Assembly: GCF_021568905.1 (NCBI RefSeq)
Contig: NZ_JAKGSB010000007.1
Location: forward strand, 62,001 to 126,000
Length of the DNA stretch: 64,000 bases
Source: Zavarzinia marina
GTDB lineage: Bacteria; Pseudomonadota; Alphaproteobacteria; Zavarziniales; Zavarziniaceae
Direction of reading: 5' to 3'
The notes beneath the pieces were generated by a model. The model had not been told where the DNA came from. It saw only the letters and a list, made by a program, of their open reading frames with translations, and ran no database searches. Positions 8,993-18,490 of this stretch are shown here, piece after piece. Position 1 is the first letter of the stretch. Every line of letters begins with the position of its first letter. The translations under genes were made by a program, and so were the position numbers.

Positions 8993-10867
8993 ATGGCTGA
9001 ACCCACGACCGGCCGCCGCGAACTGCTGGACATCCGGAATCTCGGCGTCAGTTTCGAGACCGCCACGGGCCCCGTCCAGGCCTTGCGGAACGCGCAATTC
9101 GCGATCCCCCGGGGCCGCACCTTCGCCCTGGTCGGCGAATCCGGCTCGGGCAAGTCGGTGACCGCCCAGGCGATCATGGGGCTGCTGCCCGCCAACGGCC
9201 GGATCACCGGCGGTACTATCGAATTCTTCGGCAAGCGCGACGGCGGCGCGGTCGACATCGCCCGCCTTTCGCCGTCGTCCAAGGCCATGCGGGCCCTTCG
9301 CGGCGACCGTATCGCCATGATCTTCCAGGAACCCATGTCGTCCCTGTCACCGGTCCATACCGTGGGCAATCAGGTGACCGAGGCGATGCGCATCCACACG
9401 CGGGCCAGCCGGGCCGAAGCGGCGGATGCTGCCATGGCGCTGTTCCACCGGGTCGGCTTCCGGGACCCGAAAGCGATGCTGCGCACCTATCCCTTCGAAC
9501 TGTCGGGCGGCATGCGCCAGCGCGCCATGATCGCCATGGCCCTGATCTGCGATCCCGTGCTGCTGATCGCGGACGAGCCGACCACCGCCCTCGACGTCAC
9601 GACCCAGGCCCAGATCCTGCATCTGATCCGCGAGTTGCAGGACGAGCGCGACATGGCGGTGCTGCTGATCACCCATGACCTCGGCATCGTCAATACGATG
9701 GCGGACGAGATCGCCGTCATGTTCCGGGGCGAAATCATGGAAAGCGGCACGCGCGACCAGCTCCTGCGTGATCCACGGCATCCCTATCTCCGGGCCCTGA
9801 TGCGGGCCGTGCCGCGCTTTCACATGATGCCGGGCGAACGCCTGGTGCCGCTTCGCGAGATCCGCCTGCCGGCCGTGGCCGAGGCCCCCGCATCGCCCGG
9901 CGCACCGCGCGACGTATTGTCGGTCGAGGGAATTTCCAAGAGCTTCTACCCCCGCGCCGCCCCCTGGGCCCGCAAGCGCCAGGCGATCCCCGCGGTGACC
10001 GACGTCGGTTTCACCCTGAAGGCGGGGCGGACGCTCGGCATCGTCGGCGAGTCCGGCTCGGGCAAGACCACGGTGGCGCGGATCGTGACCCGTGCCCTGG
10101 CACCCGATGCCGGCCGTATCCGCTTCGACGACGGCAGCGGCCTGACCGATATCACCGACCTCGACCCCGGCCGGTTGAAGGCCTTCCGGCGCTGGATCCA
10201 ATATGTCTTCCAGGATCCCCATTCCAGCCTCGATCCGCGCATGACGGTCGAACAGATCCTGACGGAACCGCTGACGGTGCACCGCGACGGCACGCCGGCC
10301 CAGCGGCGCGAGCGGGCGGCCGAGCTGATCGAGCTGGTCGGCCTGAACCGGCGGCATCTGAAGCGGTACCCGCACTCCTTCTCTGGCGGCCAGCGCCAGC
10401 GGATCGGCATGGCCCGCGCGCTGGCGCTCTCGCCCTCGGTCATCGTCTGCGACGAGCCCACGTCGGCGCTCGACGTCTCGGTCCAGGCGCAGATCCTGAA
10501 CCTGCTGCGCGACCTTCAGGCGCGGCTGGGCCTGTCCTATCTCTTCGTCTCGCATAATCTGGCCGTGGTCGATTACATGGCGGACGACATCATGGTCATG
10601 TGCCGGGGCATGGTGGTCGAACGCGCGCCGCGCGCGCGCCTGTTCAGTGCCCCCGTGCATCCCTATACGAAAGTGCTGATCGCCGCCGTGCCCGATCTCG
10701 ACATCGACCGCCCGCTGGATGTCGCGGCGGCGGGCGCCGTGCTGCGCCCCGGCGATTGGCCGGAACCCTTCCGGATCGGGCCGGAGCCGGCGCGAAGCGC
10801 CATGGTCGAAGTGGCGCCCGATCATTTCGTCCGCTATGGCGACGCCGCCATCGGGGCCGTCGCATGA
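8993..10867 (+). CDS. Oligopeptide-type ABC transporter, dual ATP-binding protein
   Basis: 624 residues containing two complete ABC ATPase domains. Walker A motifs GESGSGKS at 48-55 and GESGSGKT at 352-359, signature LSGGM at 170-174 and SGGQRQR in the second half, and Walker B LLIADEP and VIVCDEP are all intact. Each domain ends with the oligopeptide-transporter tail ([15 protein letters not shown]). Fusion of the DppD- and DppF-like subunits is the YejF/GsiA arrangement. It is followed with ATGA overlap by its binding protein and then two permeases. Substrate is likely a peptide or a peptide- or sugar-linked compound; the glycan-operon context raises the possibility of a murein or glycan fragment. 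Confidence 0.92.
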   Translation: MAEPTTGRRELLDIRNLGVSFETATGPVQALRNAQFAIPRGRTFALVGESGSGKSVTAQAIMGLLPANGRITGGTIEFFGKRDGGAVDIARLSPSSKAMRALRGDRIAMIFQEPMSSLSPVHTVGNQVTEAMRIHTRASRAEAADAAMALFHRVGFRDPKAMLRTYPFELSGGMRQRAMIAMALICDPVLLIADEPTTALDVTTQAQILHLIRELQDERDMAVLLITHDLGIVNTMADEIAVMFRGEIMESGTRDQLLRDPRHPYLRALMRAVPRFHMMPGERLVPLREIRLPAVAEAPASPGAPRDVLSVEGISKSFYPRAAPWARKRQAIPAVTDVGFTLKAGRTLGIVGESGSGKTTVARIVTRALAPDAGRIRFDDGSGLTDITDLDPGRLKAFRRWIQYVFQDPHSSLDPRMTVEQILTEPLTVHRDGTPAQRRERAAELIELVGLNRRHLKRYPHSFSGGQRQRIGMARALALSPSVIVCDEPTSALDVSVQAQILNLLRDLQARLGLSYLFVSHNLAVVDYMADDIMVMCRGMVVERAPRARLFSAPVHPYTKVLIAAVPDLDIDRPLDVAAAGAVLRPGDWPEPFRIGPEPARSAMVEVAPDHFVRYGDAAIGAVA

Positions 10868-12768
10868 TCCGCCGCCTGTTCCTCCTCGTCGCCCTGGCGC
10901 TGGCGCCGGCGGCCGCGGGGGCGGTCTCGCCCGGCGCCGGCGAGGTGCCCATGCTGGCCCCTGCGGTCGCCGCCGGCACGCTGCCGCCCATGGCGGAACG
11001 CTTGCCCCGGCAGCCGCTGGTCGCCGATTTCGCGGCGGAAGGGCGGGCGGAGGGACGCCATGGCGGCGAATTGCGCATGCTGGCGGCCAAGGCGCGGGAC
11101 CTCCGCTATGTCTCGGTCATGGCCTATACGCGGCTGGTCGGCTATGACGCCTCCCTCCACCTGAAGCCCGATCTCCTGCTCGCTGTGGAGAACGAGGGAG
11201 ACAAGGTCTTCACCTTCACGCTGCGCGAAGGTCATCGCTGGTCCGACGGCGCCCCCTTCACGACCGAGGACTTCCGCTACTACTGGGAAGACGTCGCCAA
11301 CAATCCGGCCCTCTCCCCGGCTGGCCCGCCCAGCGTCTTCCGGGTCGACGGCGAATTGCCCGAGGTCGAAATCCTGTCGCCGACCCGGATCCGCTATTCC
11401 TGGCACAGGCCCAATCCGGTCTTCCTGCCGTCGCTCGCCCTGCCGCGCCCGGCCTTCATCTATGCGCCGGCCCATTACCTTCGACAGTTCAACGCCCGCT
11501 ATGTCGATCCGACCAGACTGGCGGCGGAAGCGGCGCGACGCGGTCTGTCGTCCTGGGCAGCACTCCACAACAAGATGGACGAGCCCTACGACTTCTCGAA
11601 CCCGGACATGCCGACGCTGGGCCCCTGGACCGTCGTGACCGCAGCGCCGGCGCAGCGCTTCGTCTTCGAGCGGAACCCCTATTTCCACCGGGTCGATCCG
11701 GCCGGGCAACAACTGCCCTATGTCGACCGCATCGTGGTTTCGCTCGCCGCCCCCAGCCTGTTCGCCGCCAAAGCGAATGCGGGCGCTGTCGATCTCCAGG
11801 CGCGCGGTCTCGCCATGGCCGACATCCCGGTCCTGAAGGAGGGGGAGGCGACCCATGATTACCGCACCCTGCTCTGGCCCAAGGCCGAAGGCTCGGCCTT
11901 CGCCCTCTATCCCAATCTCACCACCAATGATCCGGTCTGGCGGGCCGTGTTGCGCGACGTCCGCTTTCGCCGGGCGCTGTCGCTGGCGATCGACCGGCAC
12001 ACGCTGAACAATTCGCTGTGGTTCGGCCTCGGCGTCGAAGGCAACAACACGATGGCGCCGGCCTCGCCCCTCTATTCCGAGGCGAACCGCGGCCTCTATG
12101 CCACCTTCGACCCAGCCGAGGCGAACCACCTGCTCGACGCCATGGGCCTGACCGCGCGGGATGCTTCCGGCACCCGCCTGCTGCCCGACGGCCGGCCGCT
12201 TCGCCTCATCGTCGACGTCGAGGGCAAGGCCGGCACGCTGATCGACGCGCTCGAGATTACCGCTGAATTCTGGGCCGACGTCGGTGTCCGCCTGTTCATC
12301 AAGCCCGGCGACATCGCCAATATCCGCAACCGTTCCTATGCCGGCGATACCCTGATGGTGGCATCGACCGGTTTCGACAATGCCCTGGCGACGCCCGAAA
12401 TGGTGCCGACCGGCCTTGCCCCGGTCGAACAGGCGAATTTCGCCTGGCCGAAATGGGGCCAGTACCACGAGACCGCCGGCAAGCTGGGCCAGGCGCCGGA
12501 CATGCCGGGGGCGCAGCGCCTGATGAGCCTCTATAATGCCTGGTGTCACAGCGGCGGCATGGCCGAAAAGCAGGCGATCTGGGCCGAGATGCTGGCGCTG
12601 CACGCCGAAAATCAATGGATCATCGGCACCGTCTCCGGCGACATCCAGCCCGTCGTCATCGCCGGGCAATTGCGCAATGTGCCGGAATCGGCACCCTTCG
12701 CCTGGGAACCCGTGGCCCTGATCGGCGCCTATCGCATGGACGAATTCTTCTACGGGGGCCGGCCATGA
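10864..12768 (+). CDS. Extracytoplasmic substrate-binding protein of the oligopeptide-type ABC importer (SBP_bac_5)
   Basis: 634 residues beginning [20 protein letters not shown], a classical signal peptide. The mature protein matches the large family-5 binding-protein pattern: LTFTLREGHRWSDGAPFT-like sequence near 120, YYWEDV, a central FRRALSLAIDR-type segment (VRFRRALSLAIDRHTL), and a C-terminal lobe with WPKWGQYHETAGK. It is longer than DppA (about 535 residues), like YejA. It overlaps the dual ATPase upstream and the permease downstream by 4 nt. It should deliver substrate in the periplasm. Confidence 0.9.
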   Translation: MIRRLFLLVALALAPAAAGAVSPGAGEVPMLAPAVAAGTLPPMAERLPRQPLVADFAAEGRAEGRHGGELRMLAAKARDLRYVSVMAYTRLVGYDASLHLKPDLLLAVENEGDKVFTFTLREGHRWSDGAPFTTEDFRYYWEDVANNPALSPAGPPSVFRVDGELPEVEILSPTRIRYSWHRPNPVFLPSLALPRPAFIYAPAHYLRQFNARYVDPTRLAAEAARRGLSSWAALHNKMDEPYDFSNPDMPTLGPWTVVTAAPAQRFVFERNPYFHRVDPAGQQLPYVDRIVVSLAAPSLFAAKANAGAVDLQARGLAMADIPVLKEGEATHDYRTLLWPKAEGSAFALYPNLTTNDPVWRAVLRDVRFRRALSLAIDRHTLNNSLWFGLGVEGNNTMAPASPLYSEANRGLYATFDPAEANHLLDAMGLTARDASGTRLLPDGRPLRLIVDVEGKAGTLIDALEITAEFWADVGVRLFIKPGDIANIRNRSYAGDTLMVASTGFDNALATPEMVPTGLAPVEQANFAWPKWGQYHETAGKLGQAPDMPGAQRLMSLYNAWCHSGGMAEKQAIWAEMLALHAENQWIIGTVSGDIQPVVIAGQLRNVPESAPFAWEPVALIGAYRMDEFFYGGRP

Positions 12769-13778
12769 CGCGCTATTTCCTGCGCCGTTTCGCGACCATG
12801 GCGGTCACCCTGCTGGCGATTTCCGTGCTGATCTTCGTGGTGATCAAGCTGCCGCCCGGCGATTTCCTGACCATGCGCATCCAGGAGCTGATGGCCGAGG
12901 GCGACAGCGCCGCCGCGGCCAAGGCCGATTTTCTGCGCCGCGCCTATGGCCTCGACCTGCCCGGCTGGCAGCAATATCTGTCGTGGATCGGGCTCTGGCC
13001 CCGGGCCGGTGCCTATTCCGGCCTGCTGCAGGGCAATTTCGGCTGGTCCTTCGAATACGACCTGCCGGTGATCGATGTCGTGGGCGACGCCCTGGGGGCG
13101 ACCCTGATCGTCAATCTGGCCGCGCTGGTCTTCATCCATCTGCTGGCCATTCCCCTTGCCGTCTTCACCGCCGTCCGCCGGCGGGGCATCGTGGCCGAGG
13201 CCATCACCTTCCTCGCCTATCTGGGCCTTGCGACGCCGAGCTTCCTGCTGGCCCTGATCCTGCTCTTCTACCTCAATCGCTGGTTCGGCATTTCGATCGG
13301 CGGTCTGGTCGATCCCGATCTCGCCGATGCGCCCTTCTCGCTCGAGAAGCTCGGCTCGATCACGGTTCATCTGATCGTGCCCATCGTGGTGATCGCGCTC
13401 GCCAGCACGGCCGCCATGATCCGCCGCATGAAGGCCAATCTGCTGGACGAATTACACAAGCCCTATGCCGTGACGGCGCGGGCCAAGGGCCTGGGCCCGA
13501 CCCGCGCCCTGCTGAAATATCCCTTCCGCATGGTGCTCAACCCCTTCGTCGCCGACATCGGCAACATGCTGCCGGGCCTGATTTCAGGTTCGGTCCTGGT
13601 CTCGCTGGTCTTGAGCCTGCCGACGGTTGGGCCGATCCTGGTTCAGGCGCTGCGCATGCAGGACCAATATCTGGCAGGTTTCATCCTGCTCTTCGTCGCC
13701 GTGCTGACCGTCGTCGGCATGCTGATCGCCGATCTGGTCCTGGCCCTGATCGACCCGCGCATCCGTTTCGGGAAATGA
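12765..13778 (+). CDS. Oligopeptide-type ABC transporter permease (DppB/YejB-like)
   Basis: 337 residues with an N-terminal helix MTRYFLRRFATMAVTLLAIS typical of DppB-type permeases, about six membrane segments, and the cytoplasmic EAA loop ending near RAKGLGPTRALLKYPFRMVL. The ATG overlaps the binding-protein stop. The partner permease starts 5 bases later. It forms one half of the inner-membrane channel. Confidence 0.92.
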   Translation: MTRYFLRRFATMAVTLLAISVLIFVVIKLPPGDFLTMRIQELMAEGDSAAAAKADFLRRAYGLDLPGWQQYLSWIGLWPRAGAYSGLLQGNFGWSFEYDLPVIDVVGDALGATLIVNLAALVFIHLLAIPLAVFTAVRRRGIVAEAITFLAYLGLATPSFLLALILLFYLNRWFGISIGGLVDPDLADAPFSLEKLGSITVHLIVPIVVIALASTAAMIRRMKANLLDELHKPYAVTARAKGLGPTRALLKYPFRMVLNPFVADIGNMLPGLISGSVLVSLVLSLPTVGPILVQALRMQDQYLAGFILLFVAVLTVVGMLIADLVLALIDPRIRFGK

Positions 13779-13782
13779 CCTG

Positions 13783-14937
13783 ATGGCCGGCGAAATTCCC
13801 CATTACGTCAATCCGGCGCCCTTCGATCCCGCCGCCGGCGAGACCATGAGCGCCCGCGAGGAGCGCTATTACCGCGCCTCCTCGCTTCGCCTGATCTGGT
13901 GGAAGTTCAGGACGCATCGCCTGGCGCTGCTCGCCCTCGTCCTGCTCGGCACGCTCTATGTCACCCTGCCCTTCGTCGAGGTGATCGCGCCCTATGGCCT
14001 GCAGTCGCGCCACGGCGACCACATCTATGCGCCGCCGCAACGCGTGCATCTGTTCCACGACGGCGATTTCGTCGGCCCCTTCGTCTACGCCTATCGCTTC
14101 GAATTCGACCGCGAGAAATTCCAGCGCCGCTATGTCTCCGACGAGAGCACGCCGCAGCCGCTCCGCTTCTTCTGCCGTGGCGAGCCCTACCGGCTCTGGG
14201 GCCTGTTCGACGCCGATTTCCACCTTCTGTGCCCGCCGTCCGGCGGCACCGCCTTCCTCCTCGGCACCGACCGGCTGGGGCGGGACATGCTGTCGCGCAT
14301 CACCTATGGCGCGCGCATCTCGCTGACGGTCGGTCTGGTCGGCATCGCCATATCCTTCGCCCTGGGCCTCACGCTCGGGGGGCTGGCCGGCTATCTGGGC
14401 GGGTCGGTCGACTATCTGGTGCAGCGGGTGATCGAGATCCTGCGCTCCCTGCCCGAACTACCGCTCTGGCTGGCGCTTTCGGCTGCCCTGCCCGCCCATT
14501 GGAGCCCGATCCTCGTCTTCTTCGGCATCACCCTGATCCTGGGGCTGCTGGACTGGCCGGGCCTCGCCCTGGCGGTCAGGGCCAAGCTCCTCTCGCTGCG
14601 CGCCGAGGATTATGTCCGCGCGGCCGAGTTGATCGGCGCCTCGCGTCGGCGGATTATCGCGCGCCATCTGATTCCCAATTTCATGAGCCACCTGATTGCC
14701 AGCGCGACCCTTTCCATCCCGGCCATGATCCTGGGCGAGACGGCCCTGTCCTTCCTGGGCCTCGGCCTGCGGCCACCGGTGACCAGTTGGGGTGTCCTGC
14801 TGAACGAGGCCCAGAACCTGGCCGCCGTCACCCTCTACCCGTGGCTGCTGGTGCCCATGATTCCCGTCATGGCGACCGTGCTAGCCTTCAACTTCCTGGG
14901 CGACGGGCTGCGCGATGCGGCCGACCCCTATAGCTAG
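13783..14937 (+). CDS. Oligopeptide-type ABC transporter permease (DppC/YejE-like)
   Basis: 384 residues. After the first membrane helix (about residues 45-65) comes a periplasmic insert of roughly 90 residues before FLLGTDRLGRDMLSR (about 160-175), which is the characteristic DppC/OppC/YejE segment. The EAA loop (AAELIGASRRRIIARHLIPN) is intact, and the C-terminal end FNFLGDGLRDAADPYS matches the family ending. The long insert resembles YejE more than DppC. It completes the four-subunit importer. Confidence 0.92.
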   Translation: MAGEIPHYVNPAPFDPAAGETMSAREERYYRASSLRLIWWKFRTHRLALLALVLLGTLYVTLPFVEVIAPYGLQSRHGDHIYAPPQRVHLFHDGDFVGPFVYAYRFEFDREKFQRRYVSDESTPQPLRFFCRGEPYRLWGLFDADFHLLCPPSGGTAFLLGTDRLGRDMLSRITYGARISLTVGLVGIAISFALGLTLGGLAGYLGGSVDYLVQRVIEILRSLPELPLWLALSAALPAHWSPILVFFGITLILGLLDWPGLALAVRAKLLSLRAEDYVRAAELIGASRRRIIARHLIPNFMSHLIASATLSIPAMILGETALSFLGLGLRPPVTSWGVLLNEAQNLAAVTLYPWLLVPMIPVMATVLAFNFLGDGLRDAADPYS

Positions 14938-14949
14938 AATGGTTGTTTC

Positions 14950-16284
14950 ATGAATGATTTCGCCGCCGAAGCGCTTGCCCGGATCGCCGAGCGCCGGGCG
15001 CTGGTCGGCATCGTCGGCCTCGGCTATGTCGGCCTTCCCCTGGCGCTCGCGGTCTGCCGCGCCGGCTTTCGCGTGCTCGGCTTCGACATCGATTCAAGAC
15101 GCGTCGCCGGCCTCAATCAGGGCGACAGCCAGATCAGGCATATCCCATCCGCCCCGGTCCGGGCGGCGGTCGAGGCCGGGCTCTTCACCGCGACCGACGA
15201 TTTCACCCGCCTCGCCGAGCCCGACGCGATCCTGATCTGCGTGCCGACGCCCCTGACCCGTCAGCGCGAGCCCGATCTTTCCTATGTCGCGCGCACGGTC
15301 GAGGATATCGCCAAGACCCTTCGCCCCGGCCAGTTGATCGTGCTGGAAAGCACCACCTATCCCGGCACGACCGAGGATGTGGTGAAGCCGATCCTGGAGC
15401 GCGGCGGCCTCCTGTCCGGCCGGGATTTCTTCCTCGCCTTCTCGCCCGAGCGGGAAGATCCGGGCAATGCCAGTTTCGGCACGCAGGACATTCCCAAGGT
15501 CGTGGGCGGCGACGGGCCGGCGGCGCTCGCCATGGCCACGGCGCTTTACGGTGCCTTCGTCACCGGCACCGTGGCCGTGACCTCGCCCGCCGCTGCCGAG
15601 GCGGTGAAACTGACGGAGAACATCTTCCGCGCCGTCAACATCGCCCTCGTCAACGAATTGAAGGTCGTCTACGACGCCATGGGGATCGACGTCTGGGAAG
15701 TGATCGACGCCGCCAAGACCAAGCCTTTCGGCTTCATGCCCTTCTATCCGGGGCCGGGCCTGGGCGGCCACTGCATCCCGATCGATCCCTTCTATCTGAC
15801 CTGGAAGGCGCGGGAATACGAGGTCGCGACGCGTTTTATCGAACTGGCCGGCGAAATCAATACGGCCATGCCGCGCCACGTCGTCGATCGTCTCGCCGAG
15901 GCGCTGGACCGCCGTTTCAAGCGCGGCCTGAACGGCAGCCGCATCCTGCTGCTCGGCATCGCCTACAAGAAGAATGTCGACGACACGAGGGAGAGCGCCT
16001 CCCTGAAACTGATCGAATTGATCGAGGATCGGGGCGGCGCGGTCGATTTCCATGATCCTCATGCCACGGTGATCCCCAGGACGCGGGAACATGCGCCCCT
16101 GGCCGGACGCCGTTCCGTCGAGCTGACGCCCGAGACCTTGGCCGGTTACGACGCCGTCCTGATCGCGACCGATCACGATGCCGTCGACTATCGGGCGCTG
16201 GCCCGCGACGCCCGCCTTGTAATCGACACGCGCAATGCCTGCGCCCGCGCCGGCGCCGACATGAGCCGCGTCGTCAAGGCCTGA
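14950..16284 (+). CDS. Nucleotide-sugar (UDP-GlcNAc/UDP-Glc type) 6-dehydrogenase, WbpA/TviB-like
   Basis: 444 residues in the UDP-glucose/UDP-GlcNAc/GDP-mannose dehydrogenase family. The NAD-binding GLGYVGLP is at 23-30, LESTTYPGTTED near 132, KLTENIFRAVNIALVNE in the central helix, the catalytic cysteine C275 in GPGLGGHCIPIDPFY, and the C-terminal domain with AYKKNVDDTRES. The sequence style is closer to WbpA/TviB enzymes than to plain UDP-glucose dehydrogenases. It would make a nucleotide-linked uronic acid for the adjacent glycosyltransferases. It starts 12 bases after the permease and ends abutting the convergent methyltransferase stop. Confidence 0.9.
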   Translation: MNDFAAEALARIAERRALVGIVGLGYVGLPLALAVCRAGFRVLGFDIDSRRVAGLNQGDSQIRHIPSAPVRAAVEAGLFTATDDFTRLAEPDAILICVPTPLTRQREPDLSYVARTVEDIAKTLRPGQLIVLESTTYPGTTEDVVKPILERGGLLSGRDFFLAFSPEREDPGNASFGTQDIPKVVGGDGPAALAMATALYGAFVTGTVAVTSPAAAEAVKLTENIFRAVNIALVNELKVVYDAMGIDVWEVIDAAKTKPFGFMPFYPGPGLGGHCIPIDPFYLTWKAREYEVATRFIELAGEINTAMPRHVVDRLAEALDRRFKRGLNGSRILLLGIAYKKNVDDTRESASLKLIELIEDRGGAVDFHDPHATVIPRTREHAPLAGRRSVELTPETLAGYDAVLIATDHDAVDYRALARDARLVIDTRNACARAGADMSRVVKA

Positions 16285-16767
16285 TCAGTCGCCGCGACGG
16301 CAGAGGAAATAGCGGCCGGTCCCGACGCCGTCGGGCAAGGTCAGGGGCTCCAGCCCCGGTATCTGAAGCGGGCTGCTGCTGGCGGCGATACCGCCCTCGG
16401 CCAGCAGGTCCCGCACGATGCCCGGCAACCAGCGCGACAGCGCCGCGTCGATCTCGGGCTTGCCCGACCCGAGATCGGCATGAACCAATGCCGCCCCGAT
16501 GCCGGCGAGGCCCGCCGCCGTCTCGCGAATTTCCCCGAGCATGAGATCGCCTTCCGGCGGGACGGAGGACGGATGGGCGGCCAGGGCCCGGTCGAAGGCG
16601 ATGATGCGCCGCCCCGGGAAGATTTCGCGCAAATGATCATAGGTCCGGCCGTTGCCGAGACCGAGTTCCAGGATCGGGCCGGGCCGGTCGGCGATCAGAC
16701 GGCGTGCTTCGGCCAGCACATCGCGCTGCGCCACCATGCGGCGGATGAAACTGTCCAGCCGGCTCAT
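16285..16767 (-). CDS. Class I SAM-dependent methyltransferase
   Basis: 160 residues starting MSRLDSFIRRMVAQRDVL. Motif I is ILELGLGNGRTYDHLRE (about 32-48), followed by IIAFDRALAAHP (motif II acidic residue) and a later LVHADLG segment. It is shorter than typical class I enzymes and ends soon after VGTGRYFLCRR. Its ATG overlaps the stop of the 41-codon ORF upstream by 4 nt, so the two are likely co-translated. Its stop is immediately adjacent to the convergent dehydrogenase stop. The methyl acceptor is unknown. Confidence 0.8.
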   Translation of the reverse strand: MSRLDSFIRRMVAQRDVLAEARRLIADRPGPILELGLGNGRTYDHLREIFPGRRIIAFDRALAAHPSSVPPEGDLMLGEIRETAAGLAGIGAALVHADLGSGKPEIDAALSRWLPGIVRDLLAEGGIAASSSPLQIPGLEPLTLPDGVGTGRYFLCRRGD

Positions 16768-16889
16768 GCCGCCGGATCCGTCCGCGCCACCAGCCAGCCG
16801 CCGAGGATATCGCCCACGGGACCGGTATCCGCCGCCATGGCGATGGTCCGGATGACGGCTTCGATCGCCGGCGGTCTCTCGTTTGTCAT
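16764..16889 (-). CDS. Small ORF (41 aa) translationally coupled to the methyltransferase
   Basis: An ATG at 16889 opens a 41-codon frame reading MTNERPPAIEAVIRTIAMA and ending in DPAA, whose TGA overlaps the methyltransferase ATG (ATGA). It is a predicted soluble protein with an amphipathic helical start. The start/stop overlap and sensible residue composition argue for a real gene. No family is recognised; it may be a partner or leader of the methyltransferase. Confidence 0.55.
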   Translation of the reverse strand: MTNERPPAIEAVIRTIAMAADTGPVGDILGGWLVARTDPAA

Positions 16890-17176
16890 GGGAATCGTCT
16901 CGATCGATACGGGAACGGGCGCAGCGACCATGCCTCAATCATGGGCCCGCCGCCATGCTGACGGCCATGCACCAGAAAGCCCGCGTGCTGTCGGCGGTGG
17001 GCGTGCCGTGAGATTTGGTTGCCGGGGACCGCAGGGAACCGCCTCATGCCGCCAGCTTGGCGACGCACGGCCTCCACGGGCTCGATCCCGCGGCCCGGGC
17101 GCCGATCGTAACGCCAATTCCGGCCTCCCGCGTCGGTCCGCCGACCGCGATCAGGCCGCCGAGGCCATCTCTCCCG

Positions 17177-17680
17177 TCAGGCGGCGGATTTCAGCGCGGA
17201 AGCGGGGTTCGCCCGGCGCAGCGCCATCTGCTTGCACGGAAGGTCGGGACAGGCCCAGTGGACGACGGCGCGCCGCAAGCGGTTGCGCGGATCACAGGAC
17301 AGCTTGCGGGACGCCTCGTCCATCCTGCCCAGCACGGTTTCGAGGGTGTCGGCGGGCGGGGCATCGTTCAGGAAGATGGTGTAGGTCCAGTTGAGGGGCG
17401 TATCGGCGAACGGATTGGCGTCGAGAACATCCGCGATTTCCTCTGCGGTACGGATGAAGACCCCCACCGGCTTGCCGGCATAGGCGCGCAGCCGTTTCTC
17501 GAGTGCTTCCCCGGCCTCGCGGGCGGAGCGATCGGCCGTGAACACGACATTGCCGCTGGCGATATAGGTCTCGACCTCCCCGAACCCTTCAGCGACGCAC
17601 ATGGCCTTAAGATCGGCCATCGGCAGCTTGCCCGTTCCGCCGACGTTCACCGCGCGCAGCAAGGCGACAAAGGTGGGCAT
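17177..17680 (-). CDS. DUF1697 family protein
   Basis: 167 residues from the ATG at 17680, which has GGAAGGGAA upstream; a TTG nine codons earlier is less likely. The N-terminal two thirds match DUF1697 well: MPTFVALLRAVNVGGTGKLP, ASGNVVF and the ADVLDANPFAD-type segment. The last 40 residues (from about VLGRMDEASRK) lose the usual Y-V-H-Y...G-M-G-R-S-K and T-A-R-N-x-N-T-V ending and instead run into WACPDLPCKQMALRRANP. The tail may be divergent or the product of an old frameshift. Function of the family is not established. Confidence 0.75.
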   Translation of the reverse strand: MPTFVALLRAVNVGGTGKLPMADLKAMCVAEGFGEVETYIASGNVVFTADRSAREAGEALEKRLRAYAGKPVGVFIRTAEEIADVLDANPFADTPLNWTYTIFLNDAPPADTLETVLGRMDEASRKLSCDPRNRLRRAVVHWACPDLPCKQMALRRANPASALKSAA

Positions 17681-17728
17681 TCGCGTTCCCTTCCGGTTCC
17701 GACCCAAGTTTGCCGTGCCGCCGCCGGC

Positions 17729-18490
17729 TCAAGACGATCGCTGGCCACCCCGATAGCGCCCGGGCGAGGTTCGGAAGTGCCGTTGGAAGGCCGCGCTGAA
17801 GGCCGCGACGCTCTCGTACCCGCAATCGAGCGCGACGCTGGTGACGCTGCGCCCGCCGACGAGACGACCGACCGCATGGATCAGGCGCGCCTTCTGTCGC
17901 CATGCCTCGAGCGTCAGCCCGGTTTCGCGAGAGAACAGGCGCTGCAAGGTGCGAAGGCTGGCGCCGACCTCCAATGCCAATTGGGCCAGATCGCGCCGGT
18001 CCCCGGGCTCCTGCTGCCAGTGCGCCGCCAGCCTCCTGGCGCGGGCGTCACGGGGAAGCGGCAGCATGAGATCTTCCGGCCGCGCCGACAGCATCAGGTC
18101 GATCAGCAGGCCGGCGAGCCGGTCATGCTCGGGGCGCGCGGGCGTCAGCATGCCGATGCCGAGAACATGCAGGATCAATTCACGCAGCAGAGGCGCCACC
18201 TCCAGCACATGCGGAATTTCCGGCAGCGGCGCGGAACGGGGCGCGGCGATATAGAGCGTGCGCATGGCGACGTCGCCCTGCATGGCGACGGCGTGACGAG
18301 TGCCGGCGGGCAGCCAGATGGCACGCGTCGGCGGTATCAGCCAGACGGCGCCATCGGTCATCACGCGCATCACGCCGCTGGCGGCGAACACGAGTTGGCC
18401 CGAGCGATGGCGATGAGGCGCCAGTACCGTCCCGGCGCCGTATGTCGTCGCCAGAGTGCGGATGTCGAAATCGCCGGCACCGGCCGTCAA
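17729..18490 (-). CDS. AraC-family transcriptional regulator with N-terminal cupin
   Basis: 253 residues. The N-terminal cupin-like half has APHRHRSGQLVFAASG (about 24-39) and WLPAGTRHAV. The C-terminal half has two helix-turn-helix motifs: LAQLALEVGASLRTLQRLF and SVALDCGYESVAAFSAAFQRHFRTSPGRYR. Translation probably starts at a TTG whose TGA overlap (TTGA) couples it to the VOC-protein stop; no ATG is available at a suitable position. It is likely to control its own operon, see the direct repeat at 18879-18906. Confidence 0.85.
   Translation of the reverse strand: MTAGAGDFDIRTLATTYGAGTVLAPHRHRSGQLVFAASGVMRVMTDGAVWLIPPTRAIWLPAGTRHAVAMQGDVAMRTLYIAAPRSAPLPEIPHVLEVAPLLRELILHVLGIGMLTPARPEHDRLAGLLIDLMLSARPEDLMLPLPRDARARRLAAHWQQEPGDRRDLAQLALEVGASLRTLQRLFSRETGLTLEAWRQKARLIHAVGRLVGGRSVTSVALDCGYESVAAFSAAFQRHFRTSPGRYRGGQRSS

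Noticed and set aside
8993-14937. Naming the importer yejF-yejA-yejB-yejE.
   Set aside because: Architecture fits, but similar dual-ATPase systems carry other substrates, and gene order and context differ from Yej.
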